This document shows, piece by piece, positions 1 through 7,810 of a stretch of 12,611 nt of DNA. Made by a program: the position numbers and the translations under genes. The stretch's first letter is position 1; every line of letters begins with the position of its first letter. Where the stretch lies: the NCBI GenBank assembly GCA_007124575.1, contig SLEW01000024.1:1-12611 (forward strand). The letters run 5' to 3'. The notes under the pieces were generated by a model that was not told the origin of the DNA, made no database searches, and worked only from the letters and a program-made list of their open reading frames with translations. Source of the stretch: Bacteroidales bacterium. Its GTDB lineage: Bacteria > Bacteroidota > Bacteroidia > Bacteroidales > UBA7960.

Positions 1-1040
1 CAGTAATTCCTGACAAACCGAAGAAAACCATTGGGCTGTTTGAAAAATACCTCACCGTCTGGGTGGCCCTTGGTATCCTGGCCGGCATTGTCATCGGGCA
101 TTTTGCCGGTGACCGGATCGAGGTGATATCCAGCCTGGAAATTGCCCGGGTGAATATACCTGTGGCCATTCTGATCTGGCTGATGATCTACCCCATGATG
201 CTGCAGGTGGATTTTTCCAGCATTAAAAAGATCGGCAAAAAGCCAAAAGGAGTGGTGTGGACGCTGATCATTAACTGGGCCATCAAACCATTTACCATGG
301 CATTCTTTGCATGGATCTTTTTCTCAAAATTATATGGTGCATGGATAGAACCGGAACTGGCTGGGGAATATATTGCCGGAGCTATTATTTTGGGGGCTGC
401 CCCCTGTACGGCAATGGTGTTTGTGTGGTCTTACCTGACAGACGGAGACCCAAATTATACTCTGGTGCAGGTATCTGTCAACGACCTGATCATTCTTGTG
501 GCTTTTATACCCATTGTGGGGCTCCTGCTGGGCATTACCGATGTGGTCATTCCCTACGGAACCCTGGCCGCCAGCGTGGGCATTTTTGTGGTGGTGCCTC
601 TTGTGGCCGGGGTAATTACCCAACGGATACTGCTTCGCTCAAGAGGAAAGGAGTGGTTTAAGAAATCCTTCCTGCCACGGCTCAAGCCTGTCAGTATTGT
701 GGCTCTGCTGATTACTTTGGTTCTTTTGTTTGCTTTCCAGGGGCAAAATATCCTGAATAACCCGCTGATTATTTTGCTGGCCGCTGTTCCCCTGGTAATT
801 CAGACTTATTTCATTTTCTTCCTGGCATGGTATGGTGGGAAGAAACTAAAATTACCCCACGCCGTTTGCGCACCAGCCGCGATGATCGGTGCCAGCAACT
901 TCTTTGAGCTGGCCGTGGCTGTGGCCATTGCCCTTTTCGGACTACAATCACCTGCGGCCCTGGTGACCGTGGTTGGTGTGCTGGTGGAAGTGCCGGTCAT
1001 GCTCTCGCTGGTGGCCTTTGCCAACAGGAAAAAATATTAA
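1..1040 (+). CDS. ACR3-type arsenite efflux permease, 5' end cut by window
   Basis: Inner-membrane permease of the ACR3 (bile/arsenite/riboflavin transporter) superfamily, which extrudes arsenite from the cytoplasm. The frame is open from base 3, giving 20 residues before the first in-window GTG at 63, so the true start lies upstream. About 345 residues are visible, close to full family length. The sequence is almost entirely hydrophobic helices. The family signature is clear: GAAPCTAMVFVWSY near residues 132-145, whose Cys (codon 405-407) matches the conserved ACR3 cysteine needed for arsenite transport, followed by GDPNYTLVQVSVNDL. A late GASNFFELAVA motif is also typical. The stop is TAA at 1038-1040. 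The gene is probably the last of an ars operon lying upstream (not visible), because a hairpin and a new promoter follow. Identification is firm; arsenite rather than antimonite preference is inferred from the family. Confidence 0.93.
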   Translation, partial: VIPDKPKKTIGLFEKYLTVWVALGILAGIVIGHFAGDRIEVISSLEIARVNIPVAILIWLMIYPMMLQVDFSSIKKIGKKPKGVVWTLIINWAIKPFTMAFFAWIFFSKLYGAWIEPELAGEYIAGAIILGAAPCTAMVFVWSYLTDGDPNYTLVQVSVNDLIILVAFIPIVGLLLGITDVVIPYGTLAASVGIFVVVPLVAGVITQRILLRSRGKEWFKKSFLPRLKPVSIVALLITLVLLFAFQGQNILNNPLIILLAAVPLVIQTYFIFFLAWYGGKKLKLPHAVCAPAAMIGASNFFELAVAVAIALFGLQSPAALVTVVGVLVEVPVMLSLVAFANRKKY

Positions 1041-1130
1041 ATACCTCACGTTGGCAGGAAAACATCACATCCCGAATCCCTTGAAACTGTGAATAAACTG
1101 TCACACAAATACTTGTAATGAATCATACGC

Positions 1131-1173
1131 ATGATCAGGGCTCCAATCTTTAATGATTAGAGCCCTGATTCAT
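1131..1173. terminator. Long hairpin downstream of the ACR3 gene, probable terminator
   Basis: ATCAGGGCTC (1134-1143) is perfectly complementary to GAGCCCTGAT (1160-1169). The stem continues inward as AATC (1145-1148) with GATT (1155-1158) after one C/A mismatch, leaving a 6-base TTTAAT loop. No T-run follows on either strand, so this is not a textbook intrinsic terminator. Its position 90 bases after a stop codon and before a promoter suggests that it ends the arsenite transcript or protects its 3' end. Confidence 0.5.
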
Positions 1174-1195
1174 TAACCAATCATGGCTTCCTGCC

Positions 1196-1224
1196 TTGTA
1201 AAACGGAAGAATGTTGTATCTTTA
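1196..1224 (+). promoter_or_regulatory. Bacteroidota-type promoter for the RND efflux operon
   Basis: TTG (1196-1198), 18 bases, then TATCTTTA (1217-1224), which is one base from the TAnnTTTG consensus of the Bacteroidota primary sigma factor. Predicted transcription start is near 1231, giving a leader of about 50 bases before the ATG at 1282. Confidence 0.55.
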
Positions 1225-1238
1225 AAAAACAAATACCC

Positions 1239-1254
1239 CCATCATGTATGATGG
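1239..1254. promoter_or_regulatory. Palindrome in the RND operon leader, possible operator
   Basis: CCATCAT (1239-1245) and ATGATGG (1248-1254) form a 7-base perfect inverted repeat around GT. It lies just after the predicted transcription start and about 28 bases before the adaptor start codon. A dimeric repressor could bind there. No regulator gene is visible next to it, so the role is inferred from position only. Confidence 0.35.
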
Positions 1255-1281
1255 TATATATCAAGATATAATCATTCTAAT

Positions 1282-2352
1282 ATGTACAGGACAGATGCAT
1301 TTCAGCTTGTTTTTATTTTGATCGTGATTTTCGTTTCATCCTGCAGGGAGGAAACCTACCGGGAGGAGAGATCGACCCCGGTTCAGGTCACATCCCCGGA
1401 AGCTCACGAACCCTATCTCACCAAAAGCTATCCCTCCATAATACAGGCCTCATCAGACGTTAATCTCTCATTTCGCGTACCCGGGCCGGTCATGGAGGTT
1501 TATGTCAGGGAGGGCGATGAGGTTAAGGAAGGACAGTTGCTGGCCCGGCTCGACCCGCGCGATTATGAAACCCAACTGGAAGCTACGAAAGCCGAATATG
1601 AGGGTATTAAGGCTGAAGCGGAGCGCATCATCTCCCTTTACGAACGTGGCAGGGTGTCCACCAGCGAATACGACAAGGTTGTGACAGGACTGCAACAGAT
1701 CACAGCCAAATACCGGGCCCATCAGGATGCGCTGAATGACACAAGGCTAAAAGCTCCATTCAAGGGCCAGATAAGCCAGATCTTCTTTGACAGGTCTGAA
1801 ATCACCGATGCGGGAATGCCAGTGATGTCACTTAGCAGCCACCAGGAGCTGGAAGTATTAGCGCATCTGCCAGACAGGGACCTGATGCGGAAAGATGATT
1901 TTGTCAGCTTCCTGTTCACCACACGATTATACCCTGACACAGAGTTTCCCCTTGTGTTGCGCAACATAGGTAAGGTGCCGGGGCTGAGTGGGATGTATCC
2001 GGCATATTTCGACATGAAAAGGGATCCCAGTCACAATTTCCTTCCCGGTATGCGTGTAGAAGTGAACATTACCTACCGGCGCGATACTAATGCATTTTTC
2101 AACATCCCATCCACAGCGATCTTTTATGACGGGGAGCAAGCCAGGGTCTGGCGTGTCAGCCCTGACGATCAGACGGTGCACCCTGTTCCGGTGGAGATCA
2201 TCAGGATTGGAAACTCAGGAGAAGCAACGGTGCGGGCTGACCTCATACAGGATGACATCCTGGTGAGGTCGGGCGTGCACAGCCTGTACGAAGGACAAAC
2301 GGTGAGCCCACGTGAAGAACCGGCAGACACCAATGTAGGAGACCTGCTATAA
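1282..2352 (+). CDS. RND efflux periplasmic adaptor lipoprotein (HlyD/AcrA type)
   Basis: Periplasmic adaptor (membrane fusion protein) linking an RND pump to an outer-membrane channel. The 356-residue protein begins with a lipoprotein signal peptide ending in the lipobox VSSC, so Cys21 would be lipidated and the protein anchored to a membrane. Residues about 59-93 form the first half of a split biotinyl-lipoyl domain (VPGPVMEVYVREGDEVKEGQ). A short alpha-hairpin (about 95-155) follows. The second lipoyl half begins with LKAPFKGQISQIF, and beta-barrel and membrane-proximal domains follow, as in AcrA/MexA. The ATG at 1282 is the only start that gives a complete signal peptide. The RND pump gene starts 11 bases after this stop, so the two are co-transcribed. 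The substrate cannot be read from the sequence. Confidence 0.92.
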   Translation: MYRTDAFQLVFILIVIFVSSCREETYREERSTPVQVTSPEAHEPYLTKSYPSIIQASSDVNLSFRVPGPVMEVYVREGDEVKEGQLLARLDPRDYETQLEATKAEYEGIKAEAERIISLYERGRVSTSEYDKVVTGLQQITAKYRAHQDALNDTRLKAPFKGQISQIFFDRSEITDAGMPVMSLSSHQELEVLAHLPDRDLMRKDDFVSFLFTTRLYPDTEFPLVLRNIGKVPGLSGMYPAYFDMKRDPSHNFLPGMRVEVNITYRRDTNAFFNIPSTAIFYDGEQARVWRVSPDDQTVHPVPVEIIRIGNSGEATVRADLIQDDILVRSGVHSLYEGQTVSPREEPADTNVGDLL

Positions 2353-2363
2353 GACAGCATTGT

Positions 2364-5300
2364 ATGACTGACCTTGCCTTTAAAAACAAAGCCCTGTTTT
2401 ATTTCTTCCTGCTGGTCCTGACTGTGGGTGGATTATTCTCCTTTATGGCGATGAGCAAGCTTGAGGATCCGGAGATCGTGATTAAGCAAGCCCTCGTTGT
2501 TACCGCATACCCCGGCGCCTCCGCACATGAGGTTGAACTTGAGGTCACCGATGTGCTGGAAAAAGCCATCCTGACCATGGGTGGGCTAAACAAAATTGAG
2601 AGCCGGTCTGAAGCCGATTATTCTGAGGTCGTAGTAGAACTGCATCCTACGGTAAGCAAGGAAGACGTGGAACAAAAATGGGATATCCTGCGGCGCAAAG
2701 TAGAAAGCACCATCCCTGACTTGCCTGCAGGTGCCCTCAGGCCAATAGTCGTGGACGATTTCGGTGATGTATATGGCCTGTTTTATGCGATGACGTCTGA
2801 CGGCTTCTCCCATGAAGAGATGTACGATTACGGAAGGCTTGTCAAACAAGAGCTTGAGCAGATTGAAGATGTAAAAAGAGTGGAGATGTACGGCAACCGG
2901 AAGCCTGCTATCTATATCAAGCTCGATCAGGCGCACATGGCAGGGCTTGGGGTACACCCGGCGGAAGTGCTGATGACAATAAACGATCAGAATGAAACAG
3001 TGTACGCAGGCTATTTTGAAACCGGCGATGAACGTATACCCGTCCGCATCGGTGATGCCTTCCAAAGCATGGAGGACATTAAAAACCTGGTCATCCACGG
3101 GCATGAAGGTGACCAGATACGCCTGTCGGATATTGCCACGCTGGAACGTGGCCTGGAAGAGCCCTACCGGGAAGCCATGCGACACAACAAAATGCCGGCA
3201 CTCGGCATCTCCATTGCCATGGAAAGCGGCGGCAACGTGATCGAGCTGGGCGACCGGGTAGATGAAAGACTCGCCGAACTAAAGAACAAACGCATCCCAG
3301 CAGGAATCGACTTCAGCAAGGTATTCTTTCAACCGGATAAGGTAAGCGACGCCATTGCCACCTTTATGTTCAACCTGCTGCAATCTGTGCTTATTGTCAT
3401 TGTGATCCTCATGCTGGCAATGGGATGGCGCAGCGGTTTTATTATCGGAAGCGGCCTCCTGCTTACCATTCTTGGCACACTGGCGATCCTCAACCTGTTC
3501 GACGGAACACTGCAACGGGTATCCCTCGGATCCTTCATCATAGCGATGGGCATGCTGGTTGACAATGCCGTGGTCATTGTAGATGGCATTATCACCGATC
3601 TTGAAAAAGGAGTAAAAAAGGAGAAAGCCCTGTTCAACCCTGTCAGGAAAACTGCAATCCCCCTGTTGGGCGCAACACTGATAGCCATCCTGGCCTTCCT
3701 CCCCATCTTTATGTCACCCGATACTGCCGGCGAGTATGTGAGAGACCTGTTTATCGTTCTGGCCGTGTCACTGCTCCTAAGCTGGATCCTCGCCCTCACA
3801 CAGGCGCCTGTGATGGCAAGCTTCCAGTTCAAACCCTCACAGTTCAACAGGGACAACAAAAAGAAGCCATACTCCGGACGCGTTTACAGATTGCATCGAA
3901 ACTTGCTGGGATACCTGCTCTGGCACAAAAGCCTTGCCGTGATAGCTGCATTGACCCTGCTGGGGATCAGCATTTTCATGTTCCGCTATGTGCCGCAAAC
4001 CTTCTTTCCGGACATGAGCTACAGCCAGCTATATATCGAATACCGGATGCCGGCGGGTACACGGATAGAAAAGGTAGATGCCGATATCAAAGAAATAGAA
4101 GAATACCTTCTTGGGATGGATGATGTGGTCAAAGTGACCGCCAGTCTGGGCGGCACTCCAACACGCTATAACCTGGTACGGTTCATTGCCACACCATCAA
4201 TGAGCTACGGCGAGCTGATCATAGAGTTTACGAATTTTAATGCACTGCAGAGAAAAGCACCTGAGATCCAGGATCACCTGCTGCGGCATTACCCGCAAGC
4301 TTATGCCCGTGTGCAGAAATACAACTTCATGTATATGGAGTTTCCCATTGAAGTGATGTTTACCGGACCCGACCCCGGCACCTTACGTCAACTCACGGCA
4401 CAGGCAAGAGAGATCATGGAGAATGAGCCCACTGCCGTCCTTGTTACTGATGACTGGGAGCCCGCCACAAAGTCACTGGTAGCCGGATACAATCAAATGA
4501 ATGCACGGGCAGCAGGGCTGTCCCGGTCTGATGTTGCCATGGCCATGCTTGCCTCTACCGACGGGCTTCCTATCGGAAACCTTTACGAAGGGAGAAGAGC
4601 AATACCTATCATACTTCGTCAGACAGAATGGGACGGCTCGCGGATCAGGGACCTTGAGACTGCGCCGGTATTCCCGATGATGCCTGCAACACCGGCAGCT
4701 GACCCGGAACTGCTGCATGCGATCATGGCCGGCATCAAAGATCCGGCCGATATCCTGAGGGCAACAGTCGGTGCAGTACCTATGCGCCAGGCAATCGACG
4801 AAGTGATGATCGACTGGGAAGAACCCGTTGTACGCAGATACAACGGGCAGCGGGCAATGAAAGCACAATGCAACCCCATCGCAGGAAAAACAGCCGACGC
4901 CGTCAGAAAAGCCATGCTGGAAGAGATCCAGGCTATCGAGCTGCCACCAGGATACAATACAAAATGGTATGGTGAGTACAAGGCCAGCAGCGAATCCCAG
5001 GAATACCTCTTTATGTATTTGCCGCTGGCCGTAGTATTGATGATCGCGATCCTGATCGCCATGTTCAGGGATTACCGAAACCCACTGATCATCATACTCA
5101 GTCTTCCGCTGGCATTCGTCGGGATCGTCCCGGGCATGCTCATCACCGGCAGAGAGTTCGGCTTTGTAGCTATTGTCGGGGCACTGGGCCTTATGGGTAT
5201 GATGATAAAAAATGGCGTCGTCCTCCTCAGGGAGGTAGCCATCCAGATAGATGATGGAAAGAAAAAGCATCAGGCACTGCTGGACGCTTCATCATCACGC

Positions 5301-5633
5301 CTCCGCCCCGTAATGATGGCGTCACTTACCACCATCCTGGGGATGATCCCGCTGATCCCCGACGACATGTTTGGCTCCATGGCCGTCACCATGATGTCCG
5401 GCCTTCTCCTGGGTTCCGTCATTACACTGATGATCATGCCTGTGCTCTATGCCGTGTTTTTTCAGGTGAATTTCTCCAAAGGCATGGATGAGGGGTACAG
5501 CAACGACACCATGGAAGACGATGAGGATCATGCCAGCGAAAACAATGGTGGCGGCAAACAACAGAACGACAACGACATCGTGTCGGAGGCGCAATTGATC
5601 AAAAGGGCAGGAAGGAATGAAAAGAATTCATGA
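2364..5633 (+). CDS. RND-superfamily efflux pump, inner-membrane subunit (AcrB-like)
   Basis: Proton-driven inner-membrane pump of the AcrB/AcrF (HAE-like) family, 1089 residues. The first transmembrane helix starts near residue 10 and is followed by SKLEDPEI and AYPGASAHEVE, the usual start of the first periplasmic porter domain. The TM2-TM6 block spans about residues 335-495 and a second porter domain about 540-870. A second membrane block spans about 875-1035. The TM4 proton-relay motif reads GMLVDNAVVIVDG: Asp400 is present, but the second Asp of AcrB's Asp-Asp pair is Asn401. The TM10 lysine partner is present (Lys949 in GMMIKNGVVLL). The last 52 residues (1038-1089) are an unusual acidic, Asn/Gly-rich hydrophilic tail, presumably cytoplasmic. 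The ATG at 2364 is needed for TM1. The stop overlaps the next gene's ATG (ATGA at 5630-5633). A heavy-metal (CusA-like) role is less likely from sequence, and the drug or metabolite substrate is unknown. Confidence 0.94.
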   Translation: MTDLAFKNKALFYFFLLVLTVGGLFSFMAMSKLEDPEIVIKQALVVTAYPGASAHEVELEVTDVLEKAILTMGGLNKIESRSEADYSEVVVELHPTVSKEDVEQKWDILRRKVESTIPDLPAGALRPIVVDDFGDVYGLFYAMTSDGFSHEEMYDYGRLVKQELEQIEDVKRVEMYGNRKPAIYIKLDQAHMAGLGVHPAEVLMTINDQNETVYAGYFETGDERIPVRIGDAFQSMEDIKNLVIHGHEGDQIRLSDIATLERGLEEPYREAMRHNKMPALGISIAMESGGNVIELGDRVDERLAELKNKRIPAGIDFSKVFFQPDKVSDAIATFMFNLLQSVLIVIVILMLAMGWRSGFIIGSGLLLTILGTLAILNLFDGTLQRVSLGSFIIAMGMLVDNAVVIVDGIITDLEKGVKKEKALFNPVRKTAIPLLGATLIAILAFLPIFMSPDTAGEYVRDLFIVLAVSLLLSWILALTQAPVMASFQFKPSQFNRDNKKKPYSGRVYRLHRNLLGYLLWHKSLAVIAALTLLGISIFMFRYVPQTFFPDMSYSQLYIEYRMPAGTRIEKVDADIKEIEEYLLGMDDVVKVTASLGGTPTRYNLVRFIATPSMSYGELIIEFTNFNALQRKAPEIQDHLLRHYPQAYARVQKYNFMYMEFPIEVMFTGPDPGTLRQLTAQAREIMENEPTAVLVTDDWEPATKSLVAGYNQMNARAAGLSRSDVAMAMLASTDGLPIGNLYEGRRAIPIILRQTEWDGSRIRDLETAPVFPMMPATPAADPELLHAIMAGIKDPADILRATVGAVPMRQAIDEVMIDWEEPVVRRYNGQRAMKAQCNPIAGKTADAVRKAMLEEIQAIELPPGYNTKWYGEYKASSESQEYLFMYLPLAVVLMIAILIAMFRDYRNPLIIILSLPLAFVGIVPGMLITGREFGFVAIVGALGLMGMMIKNGVVLLREVAIQIDDGKKKHQALLDASSSRLRPVMMASLTTILGMIPLIPDDMFGSMAVTMMSGLLLGSVITLMIMPVLYAVFFQVNFSKGMDEGYSNDTMEDDEDHASENNGGGKQQNDNDIVSEAQLIKRAGRNEKNS

Positions 5634-7045
5634 CCATCCTGCAGGAATCACAAGTAAGCTTTGAACGTATGAGTATGTGTAAATTTCGTATACCAGCCTT
5701 TTTTTTCGCATGCCTTTTGTGTGCGCTGAACACGTATGCCGGCACAGAAGATATCCGGCTCGACAGGGAAAAAACCCGCGAAATAGCCCTGGACTATTCA
5801 AAGCAGCTGAAAATATCCAAAGCGAGGCTCGATCAGGCATTCCTGCGTGAAGATATTGCCCGGGCTGCGCAAATGCCCGGATTATCAGCCGCCGGACTAT
5901 ACTTCTATTCTCCGGATGAGCTGGGCTTTATGCTTGACCCCCTTTTCCTCATCGGCATGGAAAGTGGATTGCCGGATATTATCCACGAGGTCGTCCCGGA
6001 TATTGACCTGAGCGTCGGACTGGAAGGGGTTACCATGGCAGGGATTGAGATGGACCAGGTGATATATGCCGGCGGAAGGGTCCGGATTGCACGGCAAATG
6101 GCTAGTACCGGCACTTCCCTGGCATCGCTGGATATTGAACTGAATACGACTGAGGTTATTGCCCTGGCTGATGCTGCCTATTATCAGTATGTATCAACGT
6201 TGGAAAAGGAGAAAGCTGCGGAAAAATACCTTGACCTCCTGGAAGAGCTTGTGGAGACAGTTAGTGACAGCAAGGAAGCAGGCATGGTCACGCGAAATGA
6301 TCTGCTCAAGGTTAAGGTGGAGCGAAATGAGGCAACCCTGGCCCTGCAAATGGCACGAAGCGGAAAAGAGCTTGCCCGGATGGACCTGTGCCGTATTTTG
6401 GGCTTGCCCCTGCATACTCCCCTGGAAACAACCGCCGTGGAGGAGATCTCCCGGGAAGATATCATGCCCCTGGAACAGTATGACCAGCGAATCGCCAAAA
6501 GACCTGAATACCAGATGCTGGAAAAAGCCATTGAGCTCAGTGAGCAGCGTGAACGGAAGGTAAGGGCTGCCATGTTTCCGGAAGTAGGCCTCAGGGCTGG
6601 CTATAATTACCTGGGTGGGATTGAGATAGGTGGCAAAACAAGTGAGAACACCAGCTTGTCGGCCATGGCCCTGGTAAGAATTCCCATCTTCAACTGGGGT
6701 GAAAAAAGACATGCCCTGGACATGGCGAGAATCGATAAAGAGGTCGCTCAGCTGGAAAAAGCAGATGCCGCAAAATTGCTTCAGCTGGAAATGGCCAGTG
6801 AACGCTTCATGCTGGAAGATGCACTAACCAGGCTGGAGCTCACGAGGCAGGCACTGGAACAGGCCGAAGAAAACCTGGAAACAAGCCAGGATAAATTCAA
6901 TGAGGGAAAAGAAACACTTACCGACCTGCTGGAAGCACAGGCGCAGTGGCAGTCCGCATATAGTAATCAGATTGAAGCCAGGGCATCAGTCAATGTGCGG
7001 GAAACCATGTACCTGAAAGCCATTGGCGAGCTGACAGTGCCCTAG
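5630..7045 (+). CDS. TolC-family outer-membrane efflux channel
   Basis: Outer-membrane factor that completes the tripartite pump: trimeric beta-barrel plus periplasmic alpha-barrel. 471 residues from the ATG at 5630, which overlaps the pump stop (ATGA), implying translational coupling; AGGAAGGA lies about 14 bases upstream. The hydrophobic signal sequence only begins around Met14-Met16 (MSMCKFRIPAFFFACLLC) with a likely signal peptidase I site after NTYA, so ATG 5669 or 5675 is a serious alternative start. The mature protein shows the internal duplication of the family. Each half has long amphipathic, Ala/Glu/Leu-rich helices. The C-terminal half ends with TLTDLLEAQAQWQSAY, a common TolC-family ending. 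No lipobox Cys is visible after the signal, so it is probably not a lipoprotein. Stop TAG at 7043-7045. Confidence 0.9.
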   Translation: MTILQESQVSFERMSMCKFRIPAFFFACLLCALNTYAGTEDIRLDREKTREIALDYSKQLKISKARLDQAFLREDIARAAQMPGLSAAGLYFYSPDELGFMLDPLFLIGMESGLPDIIHEVVPDIDLSVGLEGVTMAGIEMDQVIYAGGRVRIARQMASTGTSLASLDIELNTTEVIALADAAYYQYVSTLEKEKAAEKYLDLLEELVETVSDSKEAGMVTRNDLLKVKVERNEATLALQMARSGKELARMDLCRILGLPLHTPLETTAVEEISREDIMPLEQYDQRIAKRPEYQMLEKAIELSEQRERKVRAAMFPEVGLRAGYNYLGGIEIGGKTSENTSLSAMALVRIPIFNWGEKRHALDMARIDKEVAQLEKADAAKLLQLEMASERFMLEDALTRLELTRQALEQAEENLETSQDKFNEGKETLTDLLEAQAQWQSAYSNQIEARASVNVRETMYLKAIGELTVP

Positions 7046-7327
7046 ACAGATCATCCCGCGACCGTATCGCTTCTGCCTGCAAGTAACCTTCGGACATAGC
7101 ATCTGATACGTTTATGCAGAGGCTTCTCATAATTGGCCCAAAGCTGCCGAATTTGCCTGTTCTGTTCGTCTCTTCCGGGGTGGCCACTTCTCTCAATACC
7201 AGGTTCATTAGAAAAAATAGTTTGCATGGTTAATCAGAAGATTTTCTTGTTTTTTTGTCAAGTTGCTATCTTTGTGCGCAGGTATCCGAATACTTTTTCC
7301 GCACAATGGTCCACAAAACCGGCAATA
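7046..7327. other. Intergenic region with competing stem-loops, no gene supported
   Basis: 282 bases between the TolC-like gene and the phosphatidyltransferase-like gene. Two stems are possible: CGTATC (7063-7068) with GATACG (7105-7110), and GCTTCTGC (7069-7076) with GCAGAGGC (7116-7123, one G-U pair). Their interleaved order means they form either a pseudoknot or mutually exclusive folds. A weak 4-bp hairpin AAGA-TTT-TCTT (7238-7248), followed by a T-run (7250-7256), could end the RND operon transcript. The right-hand part holds the promoter at 7247-7274. A 72-codon frame on the minus strand (7208-6990) runs into the TolC-like gene and has no recognisable support. Confidence 0.4.
7247..7274 (+). 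promoter_or_regulatory. Bacteroidota-type promoter for the phosphatidyltransferase-TauE unit
   Basis: TATCTTTG (7267-7274) matches the TAnnTTTG consensus exactly. A TTG at 7247-7249 lies 17 bases upstream, slightly short of the usual 19-21. Predicted transcription start near 7281 leaves about 47 bases of leader to the ATG at 7328. This also excludes upstream in-frame starts for that gene. Confidence 0.65.
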
Positions 7328-7798
7328 ATGAACAAAAAAGAAGTATTTACCATTCCCAATATCCTTTCTTTTTACCGGATTCTTGTGTTTCCACTGATCC
7401 TCTGGTTTATCATCAGCGGACAGTCTGACCTGTTTGCCATATTTCTGATCATCAGTCTTGTTACCGAAGTACTTTACGGTTTGATCGCCCGAATGTTTGA
7501 CATGCAGACCGAATTCGGTGCCAGGCTTGACTCTGTTGGAGATCAGGACACCTACCTGCTGGCATTGCTGAAGTTTGGCCGGCTCCCGAACTTTCACCGG
7601 TATTCCTGGAAAATTGGCGTATACATACATGGCTTATTCTTTTTTGTGCTTTTTTCGTTCGGATTCCATGTCCATTTTTACTGTTTCATGATTAGCTGGG
7701 CCATACTGGCTGCCCTGGAACATAATGCCATACAGCTTCGGATTCCGGAAATGCGATCCAATGCAAAAAGAATCTATTGGGTGCTGAAGGGAGACTAA
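7328..7798 (+). CDS. CDP-alcohol phosphatidyltransferase-like membrane protein, degenerate motif
   Basis: 156-residue integral membrane protein resembling the N-terminal part of PgsA-type CDP-alcohol phosphatidyltransferases, which make phospholipid head groups from CDP-diacylglycerol. The start MNKKEVFTIPNILSFYRI is typical of the family, as is a second helix running into the signature region. The signature D-x2-D-G-x2-A-R-x8-G-x3-D-x3-D appears here as Glu47-x2-Tyr50-Gly51-x2-Ala54-Arg55-x8-Gly64-x3-Asp68-x3-Asp72. The first two metal-binding aspartates are therefore replaced by Glu and Tyr, while the last two, including the proposed catalytic base, remain. The protein has about four hydrophobic helices instead of six and is shorter than the usual 180-200 residues. 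It may be inactive, altered in function or a degraded paralogue. A longer in-frame reading from 7133 is rejected because the promoter lies inside it. A TauE-family gene follows after 12 bases, suggesting an operon. Confidence 0.75.
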   Translation: MNKKEVFTIPNILSFYRILVFPLILWFIISGQSDLFAIFLIISLVTEVLYGLIARMFDMQTEFGARLDSVGDQDTYLLALLKFGRLPNFHRYSWKIGVYIHGLFFFVLFSFGFHVHFYCFMISWAILAALEHNAIQLRIPEMRSNAKRIYWVLKGD

Positions 7799-7810
7799 AT
7801 TCATGTTGAG

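Noticed and set aside
4473..5270. 265-codon open frame on the minus strand inside the RND pump gene
   Set aside because: The pump is unmistakable on the + strand across this region, and the antisense translation is His/Cys/Asp-rich without a recognisable pattern.
6990..7208. 72-codon minus-strand frame between the TolC-like gene and the next promoter
   Set aside because: No promoter of the TAnnTTTG type was seen in front of it on the minus strand, its 3' part overlaps the TolC-like gene, and I recognise no family. It is kept only as a remark in the intergenic entry.
7133..7327. N-terminal extension of the phosphatidyltransferase-like protein
   Set aside because: The 65 extra codons cross an exact TATCTTTG promoter element, and the family-typical N-terminus begins at ATG 7328.
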